DNA of 64,000 nt from CAYRHJ01 sp964424105 (GTDB lineage Bacteria; Planctomycetota; Phycisphaerae; UBA1845), in NCBI GenBank assembly GCA_964424105.1, contig CAYRHJ010000026.1, positions 108,706 through 172,705 on the forward strand, read 5' to 3'. This document shows, in pieces, positions 31,652 to 41,581 of the stretch. The notes below the pieces were generated by a model. The model was not told where the DNA came from, ran no database searches, and worked only from the letters and a program-made list of their open reading frames with translations. Numbering within the stretch: position 1 is the first letter of the stretch; every line of letters begins with the position of its first letter. The position numbers and the translations under genes were made by a program.

Positions 31652-34294
31652 CTACTCGGCGGTCACTTCCACGTTGTGCAATCGCGCACCGTTGATTTCG
31701 CGGGCCTGCAAGCGAATGGGTCGGCCCGAAAGATCGGCGGCGCTATTGAAAACGTACTCAACGGTGGCTCCGCGCCCGGGCGCGAGGTCCTTGATGATTC
31801 GATTTTGCCGGGGCCGACCGGGGGCGATGGCGTAGGTCCGGAAATTCAGGTTGGTTTCACTACGGTTGGTGACCGTATGACTGACCACCAGCTTGTTCCC
31901 CTCGTAGAAGGCCATGCCCCATGCATCAAGATCGGACGGGCCCAGGTGTACCTCGATCGGCACAACCAGCGCGTAGGCGTCCCCGGCGTTGAGATCGAAT
32001 CGTACGTTGACGATTTTTTCGCCGGCGGTGGCGGCGCGGTCGATGCGAAGCTCGAACGAAAAGGACCGCGTCTCGTTCGGCGCCAGCGAGAAATCCACAT
32101 GTCGCGGGCGAGCCTCCCAACCGTCGGGAAATTCCGGATGGGCCGTGCCGGTGACGGCCATCGAATGCGGATTGAAGATGTGCAGTTCGACGGCTAGGGA
32201 GTTGATGCTGGGCACCAGACGCGAAGGAGAAAGTTTCAGGGCCGAGTGAAACTCGATCAGCCAGCGATCGACACGGTCAATGTAAATGGGATCGGCGTTG
32301 AGACGCACGATATGTCGGCCATCTTCCGACCGCCTGAGCGGCGAGGATCGTCCCCACATATCGAATTGGCGTTTCGCGCCTCCCAGTTGTATCTGTTCGT
32401 CACGTCCGACTTCGCCGACATCGTCGTTCCACAGCGCCAGCGTGGAATGCAGGCCGGAATGAAACGCGACGGCACTGACGCCGGGCGCGATGTAGACCGG
32501 TTGACCGGAATTTGCATCGCCGAAAAGATGCGTCAGCGTTCCCAGCAGGACATATTCGGGATCGGTTTCAGTGATGACACCGTCCGGCCTGGCCCGCGAA
32601 CGCCAGGGTTGCGAGACGTAAACGGTGCGAGCGCCGCTCTGTCTGGCCCGGAGCAGACGCTTGCACCAGTCTCGCCAAACGCTGCGCGATAACACGCCGT
32701 CGCTCGCCGGAGTTTCGACAAAGACTGAATCCACGGGCCAACCAACTTTCCGGTATTCGCGAACGTGGTGCATGAATTGTGACGGCGATACATGGCTTCC
32801 CAAGGTCAAACAGACTTCGTCAACGGCGTCCGATGGTTGCACCGGCTCCCACATAGCGGAAGCGGGAATCGTCAACTGGGCCGCAGTGGTCAGATTGGCC
32901 ATCTCGTCGCGAATGAGTTGTACCGCGGCGGGCAGTCGCGGATCGGCCACGACGACTGCATCCGCGTCGGGACCGACCTGCCAAGACCGTAAAACGCTCG
33001 AATAGGGCGCGACCACCCGTCGTAGATGCGGCCCCCACGCGGCTGGGTCGTCTTCGATCAACGACAACAGCGACCGCGGAAACGCTCCGGCGGCGCGAGC
33101 GAGGTCCGACGGCGAACCGACCAGCACACCAGTGATCCGCACCCGGGCTTTAAGCAGTTCATAGAGCAATCGGTCGGTGTTGACCGGCGCGTCAGCCAGA
33201 TCCGGCACATCAGCGGAACCAGACCACACGGGGATTTTGAGGGCACCGGCGCGAAGGCGCTTCAACATCGAAAGTTCGGTCAACGGATCGGATCGATCAG
33301 CGGGGTTAAGCACAATGCCAAACGCCGGCGCCAAGAATCGCGGGTCGGCGGCGTCGAACGCGGCTGAATCGATCACCGCGAATTGAAGCGAGCGGCTGGC
33401 GATTTCCAGTTCAGCGTCGAAGACTTCCAATCGCGCTCGAAACATGCCCTGGCCAAGGGATTCAAGTGGTAGAATCGTGGTCCGTTCCATGTGGCCTACC
33501 GCGGGGCCCATCTCTCGTGTCAGAATGTTACGGGCGTCGATGTCAAGGATGGTCAACTGAGCCCGCAAGCTGGACATGTCGGAATCGGCAACGCGGGCGA
33601 CGAGGCTGCCATGTTGGCCGTCAGAAGCCTCCCCGTCCGATATTTTCAGCGTGAGATTCGGCAGATGGTGGACTTGAATGTCGTCAAACCACGCCCGCCC
33701 GTGCACGTCGAAATGTGCGATGTGGCGATTCGAGGTCGGTGCAGTCTGCCACACGTTTTCCTGAACGACCCAGGCCGTCAGTCCGATCGTTCGCGCTTCG
33801 GGCGGCCCAGCCCGCAGAAAAACCTCGACCGCCTGCCATTCATCACCCCGGTCGGAAACAAGTTTGCTGAATAGCTGAGTATGGGCAATCGGCAGGCGAT
33901 CCGCGTCGATGTAATAGGCGCTGAGTGCGGCACGCGCGTGGCGAAGCTCAGCACAGCGGATCCACCCGGTAACGACATAGTTTCCCAGCGGACTGACGGG
34001 AGTATCGGGGCCTGCATATCGAAATGCGACGTTACGACCGTTGCAGGTCAATCGGAGCGACGGCGGGTCGTCATGCCCCACGGCATCGTCGAATCCCCCC
34101 TCGGCGAATTTGGGAAACTCCGTTCCGTCAAATGGCGTCCAGTATTTTGGCCAATCTTCCAGATTCCCATTGAAACGTTCGTTGAAGTCGAATTGATGAA
34201 GCAGGCGACTCGATGGCCCTGACGTCGCCTGATCATCAGCGCCGACGGACGCGGTTAACGTCGCGCACACAACCATTTTCAGGATAAGTGCCAT
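31652..34294 (-). CDS. Large secreted protein with a glycosidase-like barrel, function unknown
   Basis: 880 residues with an N-terminal signal peptide (LILKMVVCATLTASVGA). Residues about 30-215 look like a carbohydrate-binding beta-sandwich (NLEDWPKYWTPFDG, NYVVTGWIRC, AWFDDIQVHHLP). The middle (about 310-620) has the alternating helix/strand spacing of a TIM barrel (LKRLRAGALKIPVWSG, LLKARVRITGVLVGSP, VDSVFVETPASDG). The last 200 residues are beta-rich with an NPCBM-like feel (GTAHPEFPDGWEARPRHVDF, NETRSFSFELRID). A glycoside hydrolase-like role is an inference; I could not place the catalytic acids. Confidence 0.55.
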   Translation of the reverse strand: MALILKMVVCATLTASVGADDQATSGPSSRLLHQFDFNERFNGNLEDWPKYWTPFDGTEFPKFAEGGFDDAVGHDDPPSLRLTCNGRNVAFRYAGPDTPVSPLGNYVVTGWIRCAELRHARAALSAYYIDADRLPIAHTQLFSKLVSDRGDEWQAVEVFLRAGPPEARTIGLTAWVVQENVWQTAPTSNRHIAHFDVHGRAWFDDIQVHHLPNLTLKISDGEASDGQHGSLVARVADSDMSSLRAQLTILDIDARNILTREMGPAVGHMERTTILPLESLGQGMFRARLEVFDAELEIASRSLQFAVIDSAAFDAADPRFLAPAFGIVLNPADRSDPLTELSMLKRLRAGALKIPVWSGSADVPDLADAPVNTDRLLYELLKARVRITGVLVGSPSDLARAAGAFPRSLLSLIEDDPAAWGPHLRRVVAPYSSVLRSWQVGPDADAVVVADPRLPAAVQLIRDEMANLTTAAQLTIPASAMWEPVQPSDAVDEVCLTLGSHVSPSQFMHHVREYRKVGWPVDSVFVETPASDGVLSRSVWRDWCKRLLRARQSGARTVYVSQPWRSRARPDGVITETDPEYVLLGTLTHLFGDANSGQPVYIAPGVSAVAFHSGLHSTLALWNDDVGEVGRDEQIQLGGAKRQFDMWGRSSPLRRSEDGRHIVRLNADPIYIDRVDRWLIEFHSALKLSPSRLVPSINSLAVELHIFNPHSMAVTGTAHPEFPDGWEARPRHVDFSLAPNETRSFSFELRIDRAATAGEKIVNVRFDLNAGDAYALVVPIEVHLGPSDLDAWGMAFYEGNKLVVSHTVTNRSETNLNFRTYAIAPGRPRQNRIIKDLAPGRGATVEYVFNSAADLSGRPIRLQAREINGARLHNVEVTAE

Positions 34295-34644
34295 GCGTAG
34301 CAGCCTCGTCTTGTAGTGGCTTGATCCACCCGCGTTTTATCGGCGAAGCCATGTCTTCGTTTGATATAGTCGGCCATTGAAGGGCCGGTAGGGGTCAATT
34401 CTGTACGATTTCGCCCCGCGACCCTGGACGCGACCAAGGCGGGAGCGTCCAGTATGGCATACGGACGACGCAGTCCATTGCATTCGAACCGCGCCACTAC
34501 CTCCAGAAAACATCTGTTCAGGGAGCGGAAGCACCGCCAAACCGTTTCAATCGCGTCCGATCATCCATTGGACCGGGTCCAGATCGGTGGATATGATCCG
34601 AAGGACGATCCGCGCGGGCCGCAGTTTGCAGAACGGGGTTGTGG
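34295..34644. other. Intergenic region between divergent genes, nothing recognised
   Basis: 350 bp that should hold the promoters of the large secreted protein and the subtilase. A short hairpin CGGCC-ATTGAAG-GGCCG lies near 34371-34387. No repeat-family copy or gene was seen. Confidence 0.45.
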
Positions 34645-36381
34645 ATGAAAACTGTCCATCTTTTCGCCATCTCGTTATGGGTCGCCCTCGTTCTAGCCTC
34701 GATTGCGAAGTCACAGGGTCCCATATCCCAATATCGCCGTGACAACGCCCACGTGGATTCATTGCGTTTTTCACGCGGGCAGGTTGAAAAGGCCGCTCGT
34801 CATGTGCCAACGGTCATCGATGGAGCAATCACCAGGGCGTTGGCTGACGGTGATCGCAGCATCGCAACCGTCTGGGTATTTTTCGCCGACAAAGGCGTCG
34901 GTTCCGACGAGCATCTGCGCCGATGTCTGATCTCCGCAGAAGAGTTATGCGGTGAGAAGGCGCGCCATCGCCGCTCGCTACGACGCAGCCGCCCCGGGCT
35001 GGTGGATTTTGACGATTTGCCCGTCGTCGAGGAATACGTGCGTCAGGTGACGGCCACGGGCGCCCGCGTCCGAACCGTCAGCCCATGGCTAAACGCGGTC
35101 AGCATAGAAGCCGACCGTTCGCAGATAGATGCCCTCGCACGATTGCCCTTCGTTCGACGGGTCAAGCCGCTGGGCTTGTCAGTGCGAATCGACCCCATTG
35201 ACGAATCCATCGTGACCCCCGCACCCCTATCATCTGCCGGCGGGTTTTATGGCAACGCGACCGATCAACTGACCCAGATCAACATCCCCGCCGCCCATTC
35301 CGCGGGGTACACGGGCGCGGGCGTCATCATCGGCGTTTTGGACACCGGCTTCAAGCGGTCGCACGAAGCGTTCAATGTGCCGGGACACGTGCTAAACGTC
35401 CTGGGGGAGCGGGATTTCGTCAACGATGATTTCAACACCGATGTCGAGGCTGGCGATATATCCACCCAACATTCGCACGGCACGCAGGTTTTAGCCACCA
35501 TCGGAGCCTACAAGCCCAACACGCTGGTCGGCGGTGCATTCGATGCATCGTTTTACCTGGCCAAGACGGAAGACATCGGAAGTGAAACGCCCATCGAGGA
35601 GGATTACTACGTCGCAGCATTGCAATGGCTGGAAGTCAACGGAGCCGACGTCGTGACCAGCTCGCTTGGCTACGTCGACTGGTATTCGCAGTCTGATCTT
35701 GACGGGCAAACAGCCGTTACAACCATGGCGGTCAACATCGCCACCGCCAACGGTTTGGCCTGCGTCACAGCCGCGGGAAACAATTTTCATGATTCCAATC
35801 CGTTGACCTCCCATTTGATCGCACCTGCGGACGCGTTTGACGTCATCACCTGCGGCGCCGTCGATTCATCGGGCAACACGGTTTTTTTCAGCAGCGACGG
35901 ACCGACCGCCGATGGCCGAGTCAAACCGGAATTCATGGCCCGCGGGTTAACGACGGCCACCATCAGCTCGTCCAGTGATACCGCCTACACAACAAACAGC
36001 GGAACGTCATTTTCGACACCGTTGATCGCGTCGGGAGTGGCCCTGATCGTTCAAGCCCACCCCGATTGGACCGTGGCACAGATTCGGTCGGCGCTCAAGC
36101 GAACCGCGTCGGGTTACCTGGCCAACGGCACGTTCGACCCCAATTTTGTGCGGGGTTACGGCATCGTCGACATTCTGTCAGCCATCGAGATTGAATTCAT
36201 CGCCGATGGTGATGCGGACGGTGATACGGACCTTGACGATTGGGAAGGCTTGCAAACTTGTTTGGGCGGCCCGGCAGTGACCGTCAATTCGGGATGTGAC
36301 GGTTACGACGTGGATAGCGACGGCGACGTCGATTCGTACGACGTATCGAGAATGATGGAAGGTTTTACCGGTCCTTGGTAG
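34645..36381 (+). CDS. Secreted S8 subtilisin-like serine peptidase with dockerin-like tail
   Basis: 578 residues from the ATG at 34645. Signal peptide (LFAISLWVALVLASIAKSQG), inhibitor-like propeptide (about 30-195), then the catalytic domain with Asp in VLDTGFK (D233), His in HSHGTQV (H278), the oxyanion Asn in AAGNNFHDS and Ser in GTSFSTP (S455). All triad residues are present. The C-terminal 60 residues (DGDADGDTDLDDWEGLQTC ... DVDSDGDVDSYDVSRMM) form two Asp-rich calcium-binding loops, the dockerin-like tail typical of planctomycete exoproteins. The tail may serve in anchoring or assembly. Extracellular location inferred. Confidence 0.92.
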   Translation: MKTVHLFAISLWVALVLASIAKSQGPISQYRRDNAHVDSLRFSRGQVEKAARHVPTVIDGAITRALADGDRSIATVWVFFADKGVGSDEHLRRCLISAEELCGEKARHRRSLRRSRPGLVDFDDLPVVEEYVRQVTATGARVRTVSPWLNAVSIEADRSQIDALARLPFVRRVKPLGLSVRIDPIDESIVTPAPLSSAGGFYGNATDQLTQINIPAAHSAGYTGAGVIIGVLDTGFKRSHEAFNVPGHVLNVLGERDFVNDDFNTDVEAGDISTQHSHGTQVLATIGAYKPNTLVGGAFDASFYLAKTEDIGSETPIEEDYYVAALQWLEVNGADVVTSSLGYVDWYSQSDLDGQTAVTTMAVNIATANGLACVTAAGNNFHDSNPLTSHLIAPADAFDVITCGAVDSSGNTVFFSSDGPTADGRVKPEFMARGLTTATISSSSDTAYTTNSGTSFSTPLIASGVALIVQAHPDWTVAQIRSALKRTASGYLANGTFDPNFVRGYGIVDILSAIEIEFIADGDADGDTDLDDWEGLQTCLGGPAVTVNSGCDGYDVDSDGDVDSYDVSRMMEGFTGPW

Positions 36382-36580
36382 CGCGAGAACACGCCTGGCA
36401 GCCTTCCCAAGGCATTTTGAATGATTGCTAATCCCCTGGTCTATCTGCGATGAATGCTTGATTGCCAAGGGCTGGTTTGCTAGCATTCGAGGAAGTGAAA
36501 TTCGCGTCGCGCGGCATCGACTGAAGACCTGACCAGGCATTCGATGCACCGCGCGATCGTCAACCGGAGCACGCATCATC

Positions 36581-36763
36581 ATGTCAAAGATCATCCAGCG
36601 TGCCAGCACGTTCGTCCGTTCCGAAGACGGGCCGACCGCCGTGGAATACGGCGTTATGCTAGCGCTGATTGTTGTCGCCGCCATTGCCGCCATCTCGCTC
36701 CTCGGCCAAAATGCCGCGGACATGATGACCAGCGTGGCCGAGGACATTGAGATCAGCGATTAG
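36581..36763 (+). CDS. Flp-type (type IVb) pilin, orphan
   Basis: 60 residues. A short charged leader ends in Gly (RSEDG), followed by PTAVEYGVMLALIVVAAIAA. Glu at +5 and Tyr at +6 after the cleavage site are the Flp signature. The hydrophobic helix both anchors and polymerises the subunit. No tad assembly genes surround it. Processing could be done by the prepilin peptidase at 5831. GGAG about 10 nt before the ATG serves as ribosome binding site. It lies 200 bp after the subtilase and 87 bp before the TSP3 protein. Confidence 0.9.
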   Translation: MSKIIQRASTFVRSEDGPTAVEYGVMLALIVVAAIAAISLLGQNAADMMTSVAEDIEISD

Positions 36764-36850
36764 TCTGGCGGTCGAATTCGCATTCCCCGCTAATCTTGAT
36801 TGGTAGCTGGTCACGCCCAATCCTGATCCACGCGCGACCGGAATTCTATT

Positions 36851-37573
36851 ATGGGCCTACGTTTCTACGGTTCGATCAACAGTTGCCGGTGTCAACGACG
36901 GTTTTCGCTTGCCTGGGGTCTGTTAGCGACGGCGTTGCTGGCCGCCGCATCGCCGGGCCAGGTCATCGACGTGGACGGCGATGGAGTGGTCAACGTTAAT
37001 GACAATTGCCCGACGACCCCCAATCAGGATCAATTGGACGCCGATTTCGATGGTCTGGGTTCCGCATGTGACAACTGTCCCAACGCGCCCAACGCGAATC
37101 AGCGCGACGTTGACAATGACGGCGTGGGGGACGTCTGCGACAACTGCCCGTTGATCGCCAACGCAGACCAGTCGGATTCTGATAACGATGGTGTTGGCGA
37201 CGTTTGCGATAATTGCCCAAGCCTCGTCAATCCCGATCAATCCGAATCGGACGCAGCCACGTGTGACACCCGCGTCGGTGACGTCGATACTGACGTCGAG
37301 GATGATCCAGTGCCGGAAGACGATGGCGAAATAATCGAAGATGATGACCCCGCCGAAACCGAAATGGAACCCCCGGGCGACGCCGGCGAGGAACCACCAG
37401 ACGATCAAACGGCTGAATCCGGTAGCATTGCTGAACCGGAAGTCAACGATAGTGGGTTCGCCTCGCCGCGGGGATTCGATGAACTATTGGCGCTGGCCTG
37501 CGGCGGTGTGGGAATCGTTTTCATACCTGTGATGATGTTGGGTTTGGTCATCCTGCGTGCGTCGGCGACTTGA
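36851..37573 (+). CDS. Thrombospondin type 3 repeat surface protein
   Basis: 240 residues. The signal segment LAWGLLATALLAAASPGQ is followed by four calcium-binding TSP3 repeats (DVDGDGVVNVNDNCP, DADFDGLGSACDNCP, DVDNDGVGDVCDNCP, DSDNDGVGDVCDNCP; about residues 39-130). Each contributes an Asp-rich loop and a Cys pair. A very acidic linker (about 140-205) leads to a single C-terminal transmembrane helix (LLALACGGVGIVFIPVMMLG). The layout suggests an anchored, stalk-like extracellular protein stiffened by calcium. Its neighbours are the pilin and the polysaccharide locus, compatible with a cell-surface role. Confidence 0.8.
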   Translation: MGLRFYGSINSCRCQRRFSLAWGLLATALLAAASPGQVIDVDGDGVVNVNDNCPTTPNQDQLDADFDGLGSACDNCPNAPNANQRDVDNDGVGDVCDNCPLIANADQSDSDNDGVGDVCDNCPSLVNPDQSESDAATCDTRVGDVDTDVEDDPVPEDDGEIIEDDDPAETEMEPPGDAGEEPPDDQTAESGSIAEPEVNDSGFASPRGFDELLALACGGVGIVFIPVMMLGLVILRASAT

Positions 37574-37631
37574 AAACAGGCGGAATCTCCGCGATATGCC
37601 GATGTAGTCACGGATCGGGCAACGTGAAAGC

Positions 37632-37748
37632 GGTTTCAGCGACGATGGTTTCAGCGGCTATGGTTTCAACGATGGTTTCAGCTATGGCGGGTTCGGCGGC
37701 GATGATTTCGGCGGCGATGATTTCAGCGAACGCGGTTTCAACGAATTC
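37632..37748 (+). repeat. Degenerate 15-bp tandem repeat (Gly-Phe-Ser type)
   Basis: Eight units, seven of 15 bp and one of 12, each beginning GGTTTC or a variant (GGTTTCAGCGACGAT, GGTTTCAGCGGCTAT, and so on). In the frame starting at 37632 they read GFSDD-GFSGY-GFND-GFSYG-GFGGD-DFGGD-DFSER-GFNEF, but that frame has a TAG at 37605 and no start codon. It may be the relic of a low-complexity tail. It ends 29 bp before UXS, in its leader. Confidence 0.75.
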
Positions 37749-37777
37749 GCCGCGTCGATGATTCATGGAGTGGTCCC

Positions 37778-38719
37778 ATGCGGGTATTGGTGACGGGCGG
37801 TGCGGGGTTTCTGGGCAGTCATCTGTGTGATCGTCTGCTGGCCGACGGACACGACGTCATCGCGCTGGACAATCTATTCACCGGATCCAAAGCCAACGTG
37901 AATCATTTGTGGCGTCGTCCCGATTTCGAATTCATACGTCATGACGTGGTGCAGCCCATCCTTCTGGAAGTCGATTGGATTTTCAATCTGGCCTGTCCGG
38001 CTTCGCCGATCCACTATCAGCACAACCCCGTCAAAACGGTCAAGACGTCGGTCATGGGCACGCTGAACATGTTGGGATTGGCCAAGCGCGTCAACGCACG
38101 AATTTTGCAGGCGTCAACCAGCGAGGTGTACGGTGATCCGACGGTGCACCCGCAAGACGAAAGCTACTGGGGGAATGTGAATCCGCTGGGACCGCGAAGT
38201 TGTTATGACGAAGGCAAGCGGGTAGCCGAGTCGCTGATGATGAACTATCACCGCCAAAACGGCGTCGACGTTCGCATCGCGCGGATTTTCAATACCTATG
38301 GGCCGCGGATGGCGGTTGGTGATGGACGGGTCATTTCCAATTTCGTCGTGGATGCACTGCAAGACAAGCCGCTGACAATTTACGGCGACGGTCAGCAGAC
38401 ACGGAGTTTCTGTTACGTCAGCGACATGATCGACGCGTTGGTCCTGTTGATGACCCACGAAGGCCCAGACGCATCGCAACCGGTGAACCTGGGCAATCCG
38501 AATGAAAACAGCATTGCCGACCTGGTCGGATACGTTTCGGAGCTATTGGGTCGGCCACTTCGCACCGTCAGCAAGCCGCTACCCGAGGACGATCCCAAAC
38601 GGCGTTGCCCGGACATTTCCCGAGCCAAGCAACGACTATCGTGGCAGCCCCGCGTGGACCTACGCACCGGGCTGGCCAAGACCGTGGAATACTTCCAATC
38701 ACACTTGGATGCCCAGTAA
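37778..38719 (+). CDS. uxs: UDP-glucuronate decarboxylase (UDP-xylose synthase)
   Basis: 313 residues. NAD-dependent short-chain dehydrogenase that turns UDP-glucuronate into UDP-xylose. VTGGAGFLGSHLCDRL (5-20) is the NAD site. LACPASPIHYQHNPVKTVKT (71-90) is nearly diagnostic of UXS. The catalytic Tyr143/Lys147 are in SCYDEGKR, and NTYGPRM and YGDGQQTRSFCYVSDMI follow. GGAG lies 7 nt before the ATG. It opens the polysaccharide locus and supplies xylose donor. The UDP-glucose dehydrogenase that would feed it is not in the window. Confidence 0.93.
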   Translation: MRVLVTGGAGFLGSHLCDRLLADGHDVIALDNLFTGSKANVNHLWRRPDFEFIRHDVVQPILLEVDWIFNLACPASPIHYQHNPVKTVKTSVMGTLNMLGLAKRVNARILQASTSEVYGDPTVHPQDESYWGNVNPLGPRSCYDEGKRVAESLMMNYHRQNGVDVRIARIFNTYGPRMAVGDGRVISNFVVDALQDKPLTIYGDGQQTRSFCYVSDMIDALVLLMTHEGPDASQPVNLGNPNENSIADLVGYVSELLGRPLRTVSKPLPEDDPKRRCPDISRAKQRLSWQPRVDLRTGLAKTVEYFQSHLDAQ

Positions 38720-39014
38720 AGGCCAAATCTGCTGGGCGCCATCATCCATCAATTCGACTGCACCCCGTATCTAGCCCCGACGCCAGCCGCCAATTCTGAT
38801 CGGTGGAAACACCGGCCTAACGTCCGCAAAAATCGACAATTGCCGTCGAAACGGATAGACTGAAACATGCAGCGGGCGGAGCCAAATCATTTCGCACACG
38901 GGGATTGCGAGGCAGGGTTGCGATCGACGGGCACGACGACGAACTTTCAAGCCGATAGTCGATAGGGTGTTGTTGGATCCGGGCCGCGGGGCGGCGTTCA
39001 CATGGGACGAAGCG

Positions 39015-40268
39015 ATGTCATTGGAAACCCTGGACACGCCGGTATCGATTTCCAAGGCTGATCAACCAGGAAACGGGGAACAGGCCACCGATTTAAGCCG
39101 GTCGGGTGGCTGCGTGCGTTTTTCCGGGCGAGTCGGGCTGGTAATTAGCAATCTAGAATACGGTGGGGCGCAACGACAGGTTATTGAGCTGGCCAATCGG
39201 ATAAACGCGGAAGGGGGCGATGCCGCAGTTTGCTGTTTATCGGACTATGTCCCGCTGGCGGCGACGCTGCACGATTCTTCGCGGCGACTGTTCGTGGTGG
39301 CGAAGCGTGGTAAATTCGACCTGGGGATCGTGCCCCGGCTGGCGCGGTGGATTTGTGATGAAAAAATAGACGTCGTTCATTCGTTCCTGTTCGACGCGGA
39401 AATGGCGGCGAGGCTGGCGGGTCGGCTGGCTGGGCGGGTAGCGATTATCGGTTCGGAGCGTAATACCGACTATAAACTTCGATTGCGACATCGTTGGCCT
39501 ATGGTGTTGACGGACGGGTGTTTCGATGTGCTGATTGCCAATTCGCACGCCGGTAAACGCTTTCAGATGCGGGAGTTAGGGATCTCGGCGAGCCGGATTC
39601 ACGTGGTGCCCAACGGGGTGGATGTGAATCGTTTTTCGCCACGGCCTGCGGGCAGCGTTCGTGAAAAAATGGGGATTACGAACGGATTTGGCGTGGTAGG
39701 AATGTTTTGCAGCTTCAAAGTTCAGAAAAATCACGCCATGTTTTTTCGAATGGCCCGACGGGTTTTGGACCGCCGGCGGGACGTGTTGTTCCTGTGCGTG
39801 GGAGCGGCGTTGCACGGTGGGCTTCAGGAATCAGATTATTATCGGACGCGGATGACGGCGATGATCGACGAATTGGATTTGACGGCGTCGGTGCGGTTGT
39901 TGGGAAATCGCGATGACATCGTGAATCTGTACAACGCCTGTGACGTGACGGTGTTGACGTCGCGACGGGAGGGCACGCCTAACGTGTTACTGGAATCGAT
40001 GGCCTGCGGCGTGCCGGTGATTGCGACGGACGTGGCGGACAATGCCCTTGTTGTTCCAGAAGGACGGGTGGGGCACGTCGTTCCGTTCGACGACGATGAA
40101 TTGATGGCGAAGCGGGTATTGGAGTTATTGTCGGATGACGACCGGCGATGCGCGGTGGGGGCGGCGAGTCGAGATTGGGTGTCGAGTGAATATTCGATCG
40201 ACAACATGGTTCGCCGAACGACGGAGGTTTACCAGGGGGTGTGGCGTCAGAAGGTTGGGCATGGCTGA
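39015..40268 (+). CDS. Glycosyltransferase family 4 protein
   Basis: About 417 residues, cytoplasmic GT-B enzyme. LVISNLEYGGAQRQVIELAN is the N-terminal donor/acceptor region with the GGA(Q/E) motif. IHVVPNGVDVNRFSP begins the C-terminal domain, and SRREGTPNVLLESMACGVPV carries the Glu-x7-Glu sugar-nucleotide motif. The start is uncertain: the ATG at 39015 follows a GGGACGAAG stretch, while a GTG at 38967 is also possible. The region between 38720 and 39014 shows nothing else. The stop overlaps the next gene as TGATG. Confidence 0.88.
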   Translation: MSLETLDTPVSISKADQPGNGEQATDLSRSGGCVRFSGRVGLVISNLEYGGAQRQVIELANRINAEGGDAAVCCLSDYVPLAATLHDSSRRLFVVAKRGKFDLGIVPRLARWICDEKIDVVHSFLFDAEMAARLAGRLAGRVAIIGSERNTDYKLRLRHRWPMVLTDGCFDVLIANSHAGKRFQMRELGISASRIHVVPNGVDVNRFSPRPAGSVREKMGITNGFGVVGMFCSFKVQKNHAMFFRMARRVLDRRRDVLFLCVGAALHGGLQESDYYRTRMTAMIDELDLTASVRLLGNRDDIVNLYNACDVTVLTSRREGTPNVLLESMACGVPVIATDVADNALVVPEGRVGHVVPFDDDELMAKRVLELLSDDDRRCAVGAASRDWVSSEYSIDNMVRRTTEVYQGVWRQKVGHG

Positions 40269-41581
40269 TGATGCCGCTGACGGAAACGGCTGGGAAGTCG
40301 TCATCGATCGTTCATGCGACGGGCGAGCTTTTGACGGGCGGGTCGGCGGGGCTGGTGAGGTTGCGTCGGTTTCCGTATCCGTATTCCGCCATGTTGGCGG
40401 TTTGCAGTGACCTGGACGAGACGCCGAATGGCCGGGTTTATGGCGAGATTGCACGGTATTTGAACACGGGCGACGAAACGTGCATGGGTGGCGGAGTTGG
40501 GTTGGAGGTTGGCAACACGATCTACTTTCATATGCCCAGCGATCAGTTTTCGTATTGGGGCACGGACGATCGTGGGCGGGCGATGGTGCGGGCGCTGATC
40601 CACAGCGGGCACATCGATTGTCTGCATTCGTACGGCGATGACGCGTTGCGAGCGGAGGCGGAACGGGCGATCGAGACGTTGGACGAGCATGGGTGCAGAT
40701 TGGAAGTTTGGATCGATCATTCCAAGGCGCCGACGAATTTCGGGCCTGACATTATGGTGGGCAGGGGGGACGTGGAAGGGTCTGATGCCTATCACGCGGA
40801 CGTGACGCTCGGTTACGGAGTGCGGTATGTGTGGCGTGGTCGAACAACGGGCGTCACCGGTCAGGACGTGCCCATGACGGTTCGGCGGATTTCGGGATTG
40901 TTTGATGCGGGGCATGTGGTCGGGTCAGCCCGAACGATGTTGAAAGAGGCGGTCAAGGTCTGTCTGGGCCGGTGCGGGCGATCGAGATGGGAAATGTACG
41001 CGGAGAATCGAGTGTATCGGGCCAGTCGATTGCGCGATGGGCGAGGCATCTGGGAGTTCATGCGTTCGAATCCGTATTGGGCGGGATCAGGTCAGGGCGA
41101 CACGGCTGACGGGATAGGGGAGGTGTTGACGGACCGGATGTTGGATCGACTGATCGGGTCGGAAGGGGTCAGCGTTTTGTACACGCATCTGGGAAAGGTT
41201 TGTGATCCGAGTTGTCCGTTTGGTGCGGAAGCCCGACGGGCGTTTGCGCGATTGGCGGATCGGCAGTCGGGAGGGGAATTGCAGGTTACGACGACGCATC
41301 GATTGCTGCGGTATCTGACGGTGCGTGATGGGCTGCGATATTCGGCAGACCGGGCGGGTGATCGGGTGGTGATTCGGATCGACAAGATCGCGGACGAAGT
41401 TTTCGGAGACCGGGAGCCGAGGCGGGAAGACGTGGATGGGTTGACGTTCGAGTTGCCGCGCGGATTGGGAGCAGTGATTCGGTCGCGGTCGGGCGAGGAA
41501 TGGACGTGTGAGTCGATTGAACGCGGCGACAAGGTTTACGCGAAGGTGCCTTGGCGTCCTATGTCGTTTCCGGAATGGTAG
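40268..41581 (+). CDS. NodB-fold-like protein of the polysaccharide locus, possible deacetylase
   Basis: 437 residues with no clear membrane segment. MLAVCSDLDETPNGRVYGEI near residue 40 and ALIHSGHIDCLHSYGDD (about 108-124), then EVWIDHSKAPTNFG (about 150), are spaced like the Asp/His metal site of polysaccharide-deacetylase (NodB) barrels, but the motifs are divergent. SVLYTHLGKVCDPSCP lies near residue 300. Activity on the nascent glycan is inference. The ATG at 40268 overlaps the previous stop by one base. Codons end strongly in G, unlike the genes at 20-37 kb. Confidence 0.5.
   Translation: MMPLTETAGKSSSIVHATGELLTGGSAGLVRLRRFPYPYSAMLAVCSDLDETPNGRVYGEIARYLNTGDETCMGGGVGLEVGNTIYFHMPSDQFSYWGTDDRGRAMVRALIHSGHIDCLHSYGDDALRAEAERAIETLDEHGCRLEVWIDHSKAPTNFGPDIMVGRGDVEGSDAYHADVTLGYGVRYVWRGRTTGVTGQDVPMTVRRISGLFDAGHVVGSARTMLKEAVKVCLGRCGRSRWEMYAENRVYRASRLRDGRGIWEFMRSNPYWAGSGQGDTADGIGEVLTDRMLDRLIGSEGVSVLYTHLGKVCDPSCPFGAEARRAFARLADRQSGGELQVTTTHRLLRYLTVRDGLRYSADRAGDRVVIRIDKIADEVFGDREPRREDVDGLTFELPRGLGAVIRSRSGEEWTCESIERGDKVYAKVPWRPMSFPEW

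Noticed and set aside
34440..34560. tRNA-like T-loop (GGTTCGAATGC on the minus strand)
   Set aside because: The flanking bases do not pair into a T stem, and no anticodon or acceptor stem could be drawn.
37570..37761. 63-residue plus-strand frame of Met/Val/Ser/Ala repeats
   Set aside because: It is the 15-bp tandem repeat read in a different frame; no ribosome binding site.
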